NCBI RefSeq assembly: GCF_030463565.1
Contig: NC_134656.1
Span: 6,744,501-6,808,500 of the forward strand
DNA length: 64,000 nucleotides
Reading direction: 5' to 3'
From: Pelecanus crispus
Taxonomy: Eukaryota; Chordata; Aves; Pelecaniformes; Pelecanidae
Shown piece after piece: positions 46,801 through 60,420 of this stretch. The notes under the pieces were generated by a model. The model was given only the letters and a program-made list of their open reading frames with translations, was not told where the DNA came from and did not search any database. A program made the translations under genes and the position numbers. Numbering within the stretch: position 1 is the stretch's first letter; each line of letters begins with the position of its first letter.

Positions 46801-49185
46801 AACAACTCAAAACTGCTCACGATAAACACACATTATTCACAAAGATGATTTTTACCCCCAAAAGAAACGCTACTGGAATGTGAAAATCTTAAGTTCTTTG
46901 GACTTTACATTTTTATTTTCATATGAGCTTAACAGATAACAACTGATCTCCTAAAAAAAATTAAATCTTTTATATGGAACTAATAAGAGTCTATTTTATA
47001 GCCCCTTGATTTAAGTAAACAAACAAACTGCTTCCTTCTGCTCTTTTCCCGACAATCCAAATATTTAGAACTCTTTATAGGATGCTAATTGTGGAAATTC
47101 ATGCTTTTAAATTATTCTTTTTGGGTGCCTTGAACAACAAAAACAACAGATTCTCTCTTGTGGTCAGACCACCAAAGCGGAGTAAAGTGCAGTAACTCGG
47201 AGAGTTTCTGCCCCATGTTCTGCTCTGCTTGTCCTTTTGAAAGGGGTCTCAATGAAGAGCCTTGTTGAGACCTCCGCTGGTGCCACTGTTTATAGAGGGG
47301 GTCATTAGGAACAGTTTAGTCAGAACAAAAGGGGTTTTGTTTCTATTGTCCCGCTTGCAGTTTGACGATGTCTTAACTGAAAAATTATCTTAATAGTCTA
47401 ACAGTATATATTTGCCTATGGGGCTCAGACAAGTGCAGAAAAGGCTTTGGATGAATGCTGAAAAGATGCACTTTACAAAGCAAACTAAGTGCACGCTAAG
47501 CACTATTTAGGAAGCAAAAATTTTCCGACTGAAAACTTAGAAGTCCCAGTCTCAAAAAGATAAACTCTTACAGCGTTGCACTTACAACGAAAGTAATCCT
47601 CCACAAAAAGAGCATCAGTAATACCAACCACTCCATATATTCACGCGAGAACCCCAGGTTAGTTCCTCGGCTGGTGCAAATAAGCACACTTCTGTCTACT
47701 CACATGATGCTATGCCAATTTACACCAGCAGAGGAAACAGTCCCTTCATATTATTTTAAAATCCTCCAACATAAACCTCTGACTAATGATTTTCTGCTGC
47801 TAAAACTCTGGGAGATTGCTTCACGCAGCCACTTGTAATGTGGCAAACCTCGTCCCTCGGTCAGACCGGGAGCTGGAACGTTCCTCAAACCATGGAGAAC
47901 TGGGGCCAAACTGTGCTACCCTGCGCAACTTGGGAAGGGATTTTTGTGGGCAGGGCTTTAGAGAATCAAATGAATCTCCAACTTCCATCTTGTTTCAGAC
48001 CAGTTCAGAAACACTGCTATAAATCATCGCAGATATAAAGTAAGTTATTTTAGAGGCAGAACCAGAGACAAAAAAATGCACATTGTATCTCTGCAGCCCC
48101 ATGCAGCTCGAAATTGGCAGCTCAGAACTTCCAGTTTGAGCAGCTCTAATATGTATTCAAAATAAACTGTTAAAATAATTGTTCCTATGGAAATGAAATA
48201 TAAATAAAAGTAGAAGCTGAGACCATATTAAGATAATGTTGGACCAAATTCTGTTTCCTGCTTATTTAAGTGCGCAAGATAAGCCTCAACAGGAGAGAAA
48301 CTGTGGGGTGCAGCTGTTGTATATAATCCTGCTTCCTACAGACCTGTAAAACCCACAGTCTCCAAAGATCTCTCTGCTCCAGCAACAGGAGTTTTATGAT
48401 TCAGGGGCATGGTACATATGGTTTAGCATACACACCCCAATTTTCCATGCAACCTCCCCTGTTAGGATTACTAATACTTGTGGCATGAGTAGTTTGTACA
48501 GCAGCTGTGCAAGGGTTATGCAAGCATTTACGTACACATTGGAATAAAGGCACAAAATAATGGTTCTTTTGAGGTATTACTCTGCACCTGCCTGGAGAGA
48601 AAAAGTAAAACCATCCAAATTCGTCCCATTGCATTTTACAGGTCAGAATCAGTTATTGTTGTTCCCTTTGAAAACAATGAACAGGTTTTATATGCGTTTT
48701 GTACACAGCTGAGCGTAAAAATACCAAACAACTCTACCTGTAGTGAATACAAACAGCAGAAAACGAAAAAATAGTCTAGAAGACATAAATATATGTTAAG
48801 AAGAAGAATCCTGAACGTCTGATGATGGACTGTAGAAGCACAGATCACCATTTATTGTAAGACAACATTACAACTAAGGAGACTTTCAGAGGCACATTTC
48901 CAAGGTGCTGCAGCATGGCTTAATTCCACTCCTTACAGTGACATATGAGTGCGTTCTCAGCATAGTTTTTCACAAATATAAGCCTAAGATTTCAGATTAC
49001 AATGTTACCAATGAAGGAAATGCCTGGGTTTATGCCAAAAGCTTCAACCAAATCAAGTGTGCACAGAATAATTTAACAGGACAGAATTAAATTCAGTTTT
49101 GTTTGGGCTGCTTTAGCAATATATGGACCTAAAGAAATATATTACTTACATAAAGTTTAAAGACATTCTTGAAATATACCGGTGT

Positions 49186-49256
49186 ATGCATACATACACA
49201 TGCTCATACCCATATACGAACAACTACATACAAACATATATATAAAATGTAACATA
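49186..49256. repeat. CATA/ACATA-rich simple sequence
   Basis: Imperfect CATA, ACATA and TATA units on the plus strand. Confidence 0.7.
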
Positions 49257-52200
49257 GGGCTATATTCAAGCCATATACAGATGCACGACAAATATAATAC
49301 TACAAATGTTTCCATGATATGAACTAATTTCTAATGTTCTCTGGAGTAAATAATAATAAAAGAATCCCCACGGAGATCCAGTTTTATAAAGTGAAGTCCT
49401 TTGAAGTGCTGAACTGTGAAGGACTGAACTTTGTTCACCTTACTTAGTTGATGAACATTAGGTTCAGCACTATAGTCCCATTTCACAAATCCAAATTACA
49501 GTTAATTTTCAATTTTAGTTATCACTAGCATCTCCAGAAGCAATAAGGCCCTTTCATACCGCAAAACACAGATTTCATTTCTGACTGTCCTCTGATCAGC
49601 AGCAAAGAGAATCAATACTTAATTTTTATAACACAATCAGTATAGTCCAACCTAGCACAGTTCAACCCAGATCTGTTCAAATTCCTGGATTAGGGCTAAT
49701 GTAACGGCTTACCCATAATGCGATTACTTTCATGTTGGTGAATATGTTCTCAGTAATAATGCTGAAGATATGAATAGAAACTTTTGATAAGAATGATCCA
49801 ATATAGCGCAATTAAATACGCAAGCTAATGATGTATTCTTATACAAATAATAATGCTATTATTTTTGTTATGTAAGCGGTTTGCATGCACAGGGCCCAGA
49901 GGAACAGTTCAAAATTCCCCAAACACATGCTATTTTAGTGGGAATATTTGGAAGAAGAAAAGAGTTTGCTATAATTTAGGACTTGTACTTTGTTCAAGAC
50001 AAATGAGAGAAGATGCAAAACAGAATGGAAAAGAAACATGGTTAAAGTTAAAAAGAGGACATCAAAGTAGGAAGGCAAGGAGCTTGAAACTGATTCAGCA
50101 GAAAAGAGGAATAAATGCTTTGTGTCTGATTTTTAAAAAGCCATGAAATAAGTTTGTGAGCAGAACCCAGACTTTTTACTGCCCATTTGGTAAAACTGAA
50201 TGCAAATGGCCAAATTCTGCCACTGGCATATGCCTAATACGGGCACACAATGACGACAGCAGCACGTACAAATTCATCAAGCACAAACCTGCACATTTTT
50301 GTCCATTTCACGTTTTAAAATCAGACCCTTTATCTCCTAAATACATGCTTTCAACTATGCTGACTTCCACACAAACAAAACCAATGGCAGTAGTTGGTAC
50401 AAAAATCAGATAAGACCGTACACACAAAGCTCAAAGAGATCAAAAAGTTACTCAATTGCGCAGAACCTCAGAAACATTGGGAGTTTGTTTTTATAGAAAT
50501 TATCTGAAGCAGCGAGTGCCAACAAACAGGGATTACTTCATCATAAGCATTTAGTTTTCCTTCTCAAGAAGAGGACAGGCAAGAGAAGCCGAGAAGAGTA
50601 AGAGGAAAAACTGGTTTCTTAATTGATCCGGGAAGGAGGAGGAAAAAGACAATGACATGAGGGTGCCAATATTTCAGCAACCTGCATGGAACTGATCCTA
50701 CAGAAAGCAGGATAGGGTTTACGCAGCAGGCAGGAAAGGAGGAAAGAGAAAGATGCCATCCATGAGAAAGGCAATCCAGTTTGTACCTTTTCTGTTTGAA
50801 AGGTATTTGAAATTCAAGCTCAGATCTGAGGACCGAACCATTGCAGTTTGAGCTGCATCATCCTTTATTGTATGCAGCAGAATAAATGCTGCTCTTTGTT
50901 GTGTCCCAAAGCAAGCTGATGTCAAGAGCCGAGGACCTCACATTCAAAAAAATTATTCTTTAACGGCTTCCCTTTTTCATCACACAGTCCTAGAGTGGTT
51001 TTGTTACGCTGTTTTAAGAATACATGCAAGCAGTACCCCCATCGCAAACTATCACACGTTTATTTAATGCTGTACCTGGTGCAATAGGATCATAGGAATC
51101 ATACTAGGATCATACTGCTATAAAAGATTAAACTCTCACAACTGTTCCTATGAAAGCACAGGGTACGGTTGCAGCATTGCCCCCTCTTTAAAGAACTTAC
51201 CCTGCATTGAATCAGGATATACCTAAACTTGGACAAACCCAGACCACGTAAACAGGCAAAGCAAGAAGGAAGCAGATTCAAACATCACTTTTTCAAGAAA
51301 TTTGTCAGATCAAGAGGTTTCAAGGTTTACTTTTCTTCCTCTGATGTTTCTTCAATGACACATACAGCTTCAACAGTAGTTACCTAAGGTGTTAATGAGT
51401 CAGGATCCAAACTTCCCAAACTTTCTTTTCCTTCTCTCAGAGCAATGTCATGCCAAAGCACGACACTGTCCTAAAATTCAGTCAGTTTTTAAATGTGAGC
51501 TACAAGCATTTCAGGTGTAAGTAATTCAGGCAGCAGAGGCACCTGCTCTCCGGTCCACTGTTCCATCCTTACAGACTTTTTAATCCCATTGTCCGTCACA
51601 AAGGCAAGTCTCCTTGCCCTGCTGCTGCTTGATGAAAGGCCAACGCTCAAAACCCAGGAAAAACAAACTGCCTACAAGGAACAATAAAGAAAGTGAAATC
51701 AAGTTATCTGCAACTGAAGGGGGAGTGGAGGGATATTGAATCATCTGTCTGTCCTTCCACCACCAGTTTAAGCCAACCTAAGGCAGCCCAGCCCAGACAC
51801 CCTCTCCTTGCCTCCAGCTGTGCATTCCTGTGGCCTCCCTAGTCCCAGCACAATATGTAGTCAGTCAGAACAAGGAGCTGATCCAGCAGAAAATTAATTC
51901 ATCAAAAATAAATATATAAATGGTTAAAAAAAGATTACTTTTAAAACCAGAACGAACTTCCTGACCTGTGTGTGAATGTGTTAGTACCAGCCTTGGAGAG
52001 GGGTGGGGTTGCACAGCTGAAGGTCCAGGCCTAGGTGGGATGAGAAAAAAAGAAAAAAAACCAAAACTTTCTCAGGAGGAGCCTGGCTTTAGATCAGCTT
52101 AAATTGGTCTAGAAACCACACCCTCGGCAAGAGAGAAATTTAGGCAAATATCTGCCTGGCTAGGAGCAGGTTAGTACTGCTCCTCAGGAAGTACAAAAGA

Positions 52201-53070
52201 TGCTACAGAGTTTGATCTTAACTGGGCATCCAAAATGCAACAACTGCTTAGGTATTGGTGCTTTCATTAGTGGAGAGCAATGGGAAGGCAGCTGCAGGGG
52301 TGCTGCTGGAGCACCCGTGTTAGCACCAGGGAGTTTAGCAAGCGCTCTCATGTCACCTAAGGTGGATGTGGCTTCACAACCTCTCTCCCCCCACCATCCT
52401 CCCAGAGCTTGAGCTATTCCTAAACATGAGTTAGGACTAAGCTAGGAGTTTAATGCTGGTTCCACCACTATTTCAATAGCTCCGTGAGTCATTTCCATGT
52501 CATGCCTCAGTTTCCCTGTTATTAAGAGGTGCACATGCATGCATACAAACACACTAAATCACTCGACATACTTCCCATGCAGCTTTTTTTGACTAGTTAC
52601 CTGCTGTTCACACAAGGATTTTAAACATAAAGAGCTAAGAGAAGTGCTGAACATTAGTTTCCAGAACAGATGCAGGATCTGGTGCTGGATACTGCTGCAT
52701 ATTGCTCATCTGAAAACATCAGATGAACAATCTATTAAAAAAACAACGCTGACCTCCTTTATCCGCTGCCCCTCTTCCCCCTCCTTTGCCTAAGGAATGA
52801 ATCTTAATGTCAGCATAAACTTAGTGTGTATATGTATATGGGTTCCTGAAATTACCTCGGGCTGGATTCAGTGACCCAGATAAACCCTTCCATCCTGCCT
52901 TCCCCTTGCTTTCCAAGTAAGATTTGGGAAGCAGTAGTCTACATTTGTTATCTGAGATTATTACTATTAGTAGTAGTATTGTTATTATTATTTACTGTTG
53001 CAGTAGACATCTACCTGGACTAATCAGGACTGGGGCTCCATTACTGTAGATGTTACACCCACTGAGATAC

Positions 53071-53090
53071 AAAAAAAAAAAAAAAAAAAA
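53071..53090. repeat. Poly(A) run
   Basis: Twenty consecutive A on the plus strand, about 0.5 kb before the BMP7 CpG island. Confidence 0.9.
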
Positions 53091-53905
53091 GTCACTGCTT
53101 TAAAAAGTTGAGAATCTGTCTCAAGACGGTATTGCACAAAGGTGTGTACCAGAGAGGGGAAGGAAAGGGGAAGGCGAGAGAGCAGGCTAATGTCATGGCA
53201 TAAACTGTGAGTGTGCACAGGTTGATGGTTCCAATCCCAGTAACATTGCTGGTTTTATGACTCTTACATGATACCCTCCCCCCCCCTTGGATTTCTAATG
53301 CTTCTCCATTAACTCCCCCCGCTGCCAGCTGGAAAAGGTGACCTGGGGCTCCGTGCACCCAGACATACGTGCCTACGTGCGTGACTGTATCATCATCACA
53401 TTTTAAATACCGTGGTGCTGTTGGTTTTGTCCTGGACAGTCTCTCCCCATCTGTACTTCTTTTTTAAAAAAAAGGGTGGAAGGAAAGAAAAAAGCACGCC
53501 CGTGTATGCGTGTTTGTGCAGACAGCCGATATACTCGCATCCGTAAACTCTCTGGGAGTTTGGGCCCCTTCCCTGCACATAAACCACCCTCCCTCCCGGG
53601 GTGTCTTCTCCGTAATTACGTTCACGCTAATTTAAGCACTTGGGACCGGCTCACCCTCTCCCCCACGCCAGCAGCCTCCGCAAACATCCTGAAAAGCAAC
53701 CTGATCAGATGTTCCTCCTCTAGGCAGTTACACGGATTTTCTCTCCCAAGCGGTTTGGAGCGGGCGAGCGAGAGCGCCTGGGTTTTCCAGCCTGCTCCTC
53801 CCACCAGAGACAACCTCCCGCTGCCGCTCCGCCGAGCAGCGCTGCACACACGGCTCCGCGCGGCGTGCGGGACGCGGGCAGAGCGCGCCGCTCCCGCTCC
53901 CGCTC

Positions 53906-53930
53906 CCGCCGCCGCCGCCGCCGCCGCCGG
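53906..53930. repeat. CCG trinucleotide repeat in BMP7 5' region
   Basis: About eight uninterrupted CCG units, preceded by CTCCCG hexamers. It lies some 290 bases upstream of the chosen start codon, probably in the 5' untranslated region or promoter. Confidence 0.88.
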
Positions 53931-54215
53931 GGGAAGCGCCCCGGGCCGCCGCCGCCGCTCCCGCTCCCGCTCCGTCCATGGGCCGGGGCCGCTAGGCAGC
54001 CCCCGCCGCCGCCGGCGGGCCATGAGCGGGCTGCGGCGCCTCCGCGGGGGCTGCCGGCCGCCGCAGTGAGCGCGGGGCCGCGCCGTGCCTCCGCTCCGCT
54101 CCGCGCCGCGCCGCTCCGCTCCGCGCCGCGCATGCCGGCGGGGCGCGTCCCGCGGCGGGGCAGCCCCGCGCCCCCCGCGCCGCCCCTCCGCAGCCGCCGC
54201 CGCCGCCGCGCCGCG

Positions 54216-54648
54216 ATGCCGGCGGCGGGGCGCGGGCAGCCCGCCTCCTGGCTCCTGGTGCTGGGCGCCGCCGCCCCCGCCCTCTGGCTGCGCTGCGTCC
54301 TCGCCGACTTCACGGTGGACAACGAGGTGCACTCCAGCTTCATCCACCGCCGGCTGCGCGGCCCCGAGCGCCGCGAGATGCAGCGGGAGATCCTCTCCAT
54401 CCTCGGCCTGCCGCACCGCCCGCGGCCCCACCTCCACGGCAAGCACAACTCGGCCCCCATGTTCATGCTGGACCTCTACAATGCCATGTCCGTGGAGGAG
54501 GGGGCGGCGGGGGCCGCCGCCGAGGAGGGCGAGGGCTTCTCCTACCCCTACAAGCCCATCTTCAGCACCCAGGGGCCGCCCCTGGCCAGCCTGCAGGACA
54601 GCAACTTCCTCACCGAGGCTGACATGGTCATGAGCTTCGTCAACTTGG
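54216..54648 (+). CDS. BMP7: BMP7 exon 1: signal peptide and start of propeptide
   Basis: The exon encodes residues 1-144 and ends one base into the next codon at an AACTTGG|GTGAGT donor (human continues VEHDKE, and G|TG gives Val). BMP7 is a secreted TGF-beta-family ligand used in kidney, eye and skeletal development; this exon carries the signal peptide and N-terminal prodomain only. The hydrophobic core runs from Trp12 to Leu29, with likely cleavage after Ala30 before [18 protein letters not shown]. Then comes [20 protein letters not shown] and [17 protein letters not shown], almost as in human. The acidic stretch [14 protein letters not shown] replaces human EEGGGPGGQG. An in-frame ATG at 54132 would add 28 Arg/Pro-rich residues; 54216 is preferred because the signal peptide follows at once. 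Later exons are off the right edge. Confidence 0.95.
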
Positions 54649-57600
54649 GTGAGTGCCTGCCCTCGGCGAGGCCCCGGGGCCGGGACGACGGGGCGGGGGG
54701 CCGTGCCGGGGCGGGGGGGGGGGGCGAGCTGGAGCCGGGCCCCGGGAGGGCAGGGGCCGGTAGCGCAGGTGGCCCCGGCGGGTCGGGCGGGTGGCAGCCC
54801 GCTTGGGCGAGGCAGGGCAGGTAGCGGCCCTTGGGAAGGCGGCCGCTGCGCGAGGCGTGAGGAAGCGGCAGCGACGCGGAGAGGGCTCTGGCTTTCCATC
54901 ACAGCATTTGGACAGCCGCAAGCTCTCGCCACGCTCCACCCCGCACGCCGACCCGCTAAGTTCTTTGTCGTCTTCTCCCTGTGATAGCTACTTGCCGCAC
55001 CTCAGAAATTGGACTTGCAGGTAGGAGTTGAACGGGACGATTAGCAGGTCCGTTCCGCATCCCGCACCGCCAAGGAAGACGCGCGACCCAGGCGGGACCA
55101 CGGGGCCCGGCACGGCTCCCAGCGCCGGGCTTGGCGCTGGTGCGGGATGCAGAGGCACCGGGGCCGCTAGTTCCCTGCGGCATCCCAGCGCCGCGCTCCC
55201 TCGGCTGAAGGGGCCGAGCTGCTCGCACATGTTTTCCTAATGGCTTGAGAGGGATTCCACAGTAAATCCTTATTTACTCCTGCAGCTTTTGCTGTTGACC
55301 CCAGTTTGTGCGGCTAACTCGCCTCTTTTCACAAGCACATGTGGATGGGTTTATGCAAATGATACGAAAGTTGGCATGCTTTGTATGCGGCTTTGCGAGG
55401 CCTCTCTAATTGGATGCCGCGGCCCAATCTGATTTCTATTTGCTTGCTGTAGATTGCACACCCATGTGGACTGACTTGGCCGGATTTGAGTAAAACATTG
55501 TTGGGATGAGCAGTCTATTTTAAATATATAATTATAGACCTGGTTCGCTCTATCCATTTTTAGACCTCGTCATGTGCAGCTCTGAAACCACCATGCGTAC
55601 AGATTGGGTGCCTGCAAGTTCAAGACAGAATCTGAATAGTATTTCCAAACCAAGATCAACTGAAACTTTGCCCCAAACGAAGGCACATGCAAAGAGCGAG
55701 AGGAGCCCACCTCTGGCACGTAACCCACTAGGGATTACAGACACCCCCATCACCAATAAATCCATTAACACCTTTATGGATGTCACTGTTCTGGACGCTT
55801 CCACTGTCTGGAACTTCAGAGGCAACAAAGATTAAATCGCCACCTAAATCACCACCTCTCTAATCCCAGCGCTTGAACTAACTGAAAAAGATCAGTAGCT
55901 GTAAAGGCTCTGTGACACACGTTAATAATTATTAGACACGGTAGCCGTGCCGGCACAATTCTTGCACGATAGGGAGACACGGGACGCTGTGGGAGATCTC
56001 TGGTTTGCATGAGCTGCACCTCATTGACTACCATAAGCTTCACAGTGGGAAGCTCTGAATCCAGCCTGGGGGCTGCGCTCTTTGAGAGCGCTGGTGCTTT
56101 CCATTTGGAATTACAGTGTTTGTCTAATCGCTGCTAGATACTTAAGCTGATCAGCAACGATACATTTAAAATTAAATATTTGAGCAGCCAAAAGTACCAA
56201 TGGTGGTCAAATATTTGACTTTAGAGATAAGAGCGATCTCGCTGACATTGTTCTCTGTGGTTCTTGGGTCCTACACCATGTACAACCAGATCGCAGGGAA
56301 AGTCCCGGACGGAAGACAAAGGATGTTGAAATAATGCTAGCAAAATTCACACTTTTGTTTCCATTTCGGTAGAGAGGAGAGAAACTTTATGAAACATGTA
56401 AGTACCCAATGGAAGGGAGTTCAGCCCTGGGGAAGCAGCTCTGCTCCTCGGGTGTAGATATTTACTGCATAACTTTCATCAGCGCAACTGCAGCGCTGCC
56501 GTCCTATGCTTCCTATGTAAGGAAGAGTCACCTTTGCAGCCTATGGAAGTTTTACATGAAAGGAATTAATGTTCGGGTCCCCGATTATTTTAAAGGAGTG
56601 CAATCGATCCATAAACTGTGAAATAAAACTTACATTTTGGTTCGGTCTTTTTCTACGTGAGCGCTTTGTATAGAGTAGGTTTTACCTGTATAAACTGTAC
56701 ATAATCGATAATGGACATCCCGATGCGATGCGATGATGACAGTGGATGTATTGATTCATTTCAACCTGCTGGGTTTTGTAGTCTGCTTAGAAATCCAAGT
56801 GTTCTTTATGCAAAATACTTAATTATCACTAATTTATTTAATTGCTGTCAGCATGGTCAGTGAGTAGTAAGAGCGCAGGCAAAATCCAATAGTTTTAAGA
56901 AGGACAGGTGGAATTATTACCAGCAAGACACATTTCGGAGGTTTATCTGTACTGTTTTGTTCCCTTGTCAACAGTGCATGCCAGGACGAGTTTAAAAAGG
57001 ACACAGATCTAGAGTAGCTTTCTTCATCAGTGTGCACACCTTTCATCCCATTATAGTCATTGGTCTTTCATCTTTATAGGACAAAGACAGGCTTGTTACG
57101 GACGTTTTAATGAATTAGACCAGCCACTCACTCCCGTATATAGTCAAATACACCACCTGCTTTGATATGTACAGTTTTCTATGACATTCAAGGAAAATTA
57201 GAAGATCTGTTGTAGAACTGATATTTTTTTTGGTGACTTTTCGACAATGATCCCTTTTAAAGCAGAGCTGAATTGCTAAATGCAGACTGTAGTAAACTGT
57301 GTCCTAGTTTTGTAAGAGATACTCTGCGAGCATTGCATTTCACAGGTAGGCTTTTATTACTATACTAGAGCCATGACAATGAGGAAGTGTCACAGCATAT
57401 AAGAAAGTCTCATCTTAGAATAGAGGAAGTAAAAGTGAGTAAAGAAATAATACTTTTGAATTTCAATAAAGAAAACATGCTATTCCAGGCTTCCAAATGC
57501 TAATCTACAAACACACTTTTTTGCTGTATTCTTATTCTTCATCTATCTAGTTGTACAACTTTAGAGGGAAAAAAAAAAAATATAAAAAAAAAAGATTTAC

Positions 57601-60389
57601 ATTGCAAGAATTACTGGGCTACATAGTAAAAAAAACCCACCACAAAACCCCCACACATTGATTTCTATGGAGATACTGCATATATTTGTTCCAGAGAATT
57701 TATACTGGGTATTGGTAGGGAGGAACCAGAATACAGGTGCTCCATTTCAGGGTTATGTTGCAGGGAGCTTTGTACTAAGCATGTAATGTTTCTGTAAAAT
57801 CTTGACAATTAATTAGATGTAGATTTATAACCAGTTAATTCACAGGCTACATTTTGTCTTAGCTTACACCTGTGCTAAGATGGATGGGGAATGGATTTGT
57901 GTCAAGAATGAAGTTACATGTAGACTAAAAGAGAACTGAGCCACAGTGGTCTAAGTTAGCCAGTTAATTACTGGCTAATTTTATAAAATTTATTACTATA
58001 ATTTCAGTATTTGGAATTTCGTTTCAGATCCTGTCCAAGTACAGTTTACAAACTGGTCCATTTTAGGAACTGAAAAAACGCAAGGCATTTTTTGCACAAG
58101 TTTAATTTCAAGTTTATAAACAGCAACTAAAGAGTAAACATCCTCTAGATTACTGAGACCCTCTCTTCTAAAAATAAGTGAGTTGTTCTTATGTGGGTAA
58201 TCCTGCCTTGGTAAACAGACTTGCTTAGAATATTTTTTTGAAAGAGTCGGCACAAGTGATATGCAATTTGCTAATTTGTCTCGTGGTTGATTATAAAATG
58301 AACAACATTGTTTAATCCTGGCAAAAAATAAGGGGGGGGGAATTAGTCATTCTTGGAAGGAGCACATGAAAGTGGCTTTTGTTAATGTAAATCAAGAAGC
58401 TGAAGAGCCCCCAAGTTTCCTTTTATTTCATACCATCTGGCTATCCTTTTTGTTGACAAGTGTTTGGCATAGAGAACCATCTCTTTGCCCTTTAATAACA
58501 GGCTTTAACACTGTAGGGTATTAGAAAAAGATTCTATAACAGTTAAAAAATTTCCTTCGGGGAATACTTTATAAAGTGAGCACGGGCTGCAGGCATTTGC
58601 AGCTGTAACCTGGCTTGTGTTAAAATTTGGAAGGGGCTGCCTTGCATTCCAGCTCACTACAGGCCTTCATTGGTGTACAGCCAAAGGTTAATATAGATGT
58701 CACACAGTTTTTCTTTGGAGAGCCTCAGATATAAGAGTACGCGTACAGCTGTGTTTTTAGTAACCCTTTCATAATCACTTCTTTTAAACCTCATTTTCCT
58801 GCTTATATAAATCAAAGATTTTCAAGGATATTTGACCTGGATTTGAACTTATTTGATCTTCACATATTTCCCACTTGAAACAAAGCAGATTAAATGTTAG
58901 CCCTGGATGCCTGGGCATGATCACATGCTTTGTCCATACATTAGGCCAAGCCCTCGACTTTTTTTTTTTTTCCTTCTCCTCCACCTAGCGCTGTTATAAG
59001 CTCTCAAGCTTGAACAGGTACATCCTATAAGTGTTTCGGATGGTATGGATATACACAACACTTGGTGGTGTAAGATTAGCTAAGGTAGAAAGCTTGCAGC
59101 AAACTAAAGGTGTGAAGTACGCCGACCAGGCGGCAAGCAACCCGCAGCTATTCTTCCAATGTACAGACCTATTCTAGAGAGAAATTAATTCATTTTCTAA
59201 TTTGCAGGTGCAAAATCACAGAACAGGAACTATTTACCTCTGCCATATGGGTGCGGTGGTAGCAGAGAATGGAGCAGCTGAGGACAGAGGTCCTCGCGTG
59301 AGGAAAAAGGACCTGGAAATTGTCCCCACCCGCTCGCACGCTTCTGCGGCGCATTTATCCCAGAAGCAGGGTCTTTCCTCCATTCCCACACAGGCTGTCC
59401 TGGGGAGGTGAAGCCCCCTCCGGGAACTGGAGTTTAAAAGCCAAAACACAACAGCTTGTAAAGTGCTTTGAAGGAGACCAGCCTTGATGGCCAGATCTTG
59501 TGATGCTTGTAACAGGAGTTGGGCACAAGTGAAGCGTGCAGGACCTGCTGCCACCCGAGCTCTGCTTGCCGTCGGTTTTGCTTGTGTGCGTGTGCGTGCA
59601 TCCCCCGTCGCTCCGTCTGCAAAGGAGGTTTAATGGCCTCTGGGCAGGCAGCACGAAACCAGGCGTTACGTTTTCATCTGTAAATAAGCTTGAAACACGT
59701 TTTTGGGTAGGGGGGAGGGATGTGTGAGAGAAGGTTACACAAGTGGTTGGAAGCATTAATTAAAAAAAAGATTATAACTATTAAAGCCTAGTCAGAGCTG
59801 TTGACAGGCTCCTTTTAAATAGGACACTGCGATGTTTTAGTTTAATACATTCTGGCAGTGTCACCGGGGTTAAGGCTAATACTGGGATGTGTGGATCCTG
59901 TCATGTTATTGTCAGGAGGAATGCAGGGATTAGGTTTAAAAGTGGCGGTGGGTGAGTGGTGCAGCTGTGTACACTTATTATAAAAGATTTAAGTCCCACT
60001 GGTAAAATCAATATATTAAATTGCAAGAGCCTCTGTTTTTAATTAGTTTAAATCAAATATACTGTTAGTGCCATTATGGCTTCTATCCTTGAACCAAGTG
60101 AGGAAATGCTAATATTTATATGGAAACTGTTAATTTGCGGTTAAAATGATAACACATTGAGTTTTATGCCTCTAAATTGTTCTAACTGGATAAATACCAG
60201 TGAGAAGTTGCAATGATGGATGAAGTCATCTGAGCAAGAACACAAGTAAGCAAATTTTGATAGTATGCTAGATAAAGAGACTACCTGTTGATAGACAGCA
60301 TTAAGAGACCACGATATTTTAAGCCCTTTCCAGTGGTACAGTCCTCCTCTCTGGGGCCTGCATCAAAATACTCATGTGAATTAACTCTA

Positions 60390-60420
60390 TTTTTTTATAT
60401 ATATATATATATAAAAAAAA
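60390..60420. repeat. (TA)n palindrome in BMP7 intron 1
   Basis: Seven T, then about eight TA units, then eight A: a near-perfect palindrome of some 30 bases. Confidence 0.85.

Larger units (their letters stand above)
38431..53559. other. Gene-poor interval upstream of BMP7
   Basis: About 15 kb, mostly AT-rich, without a recognisable exon. Simple sequence includes a CATA/ACATA-rich stretch (49186-49256) and poly(A) at 53071-53090. It holds a 193-codon frame (43311-43892) and a hairpin inside it (43347-43375), both described separately. Distal BMP7 regulatory elements could lie here but cannot be seen without comparison. Confidence 0.5.
53560..55230 (+). promoter_or_regulatory. BMP7: CpG island covering BMP7 promoter and exon 1
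   Basis: A sharp rise in G+C and CpG density begins near 53560, peaks at 53860-54850, and fades after 55230. It contains the 5' untranslated region, BMP7 exon 1 and the start of intron 1. Tandem CTCCCG and CCG runs (53889-53930) and CTCCG/CGCGC runs (54088-54133) lie just upstream of the start codon. No TATA box was identified. The transcription start cannot be fixed from sequence alone. Confidence 0.88.

Noticed and set aside
53720-54466. 248-codon minus-strand frame in the same island
   Set aside because: Same reason: a GC-driven shadow frame antisense to BMP7.
53622-54932. 436-codon minus-strand open frame across BMP7 exon 1
   Set aside because: It is antisense to a clear BMP7 exon inside a CpG island, where stop codons are rare. 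The translation is Ala/Arg/Gly/Pro-biased with no family features.
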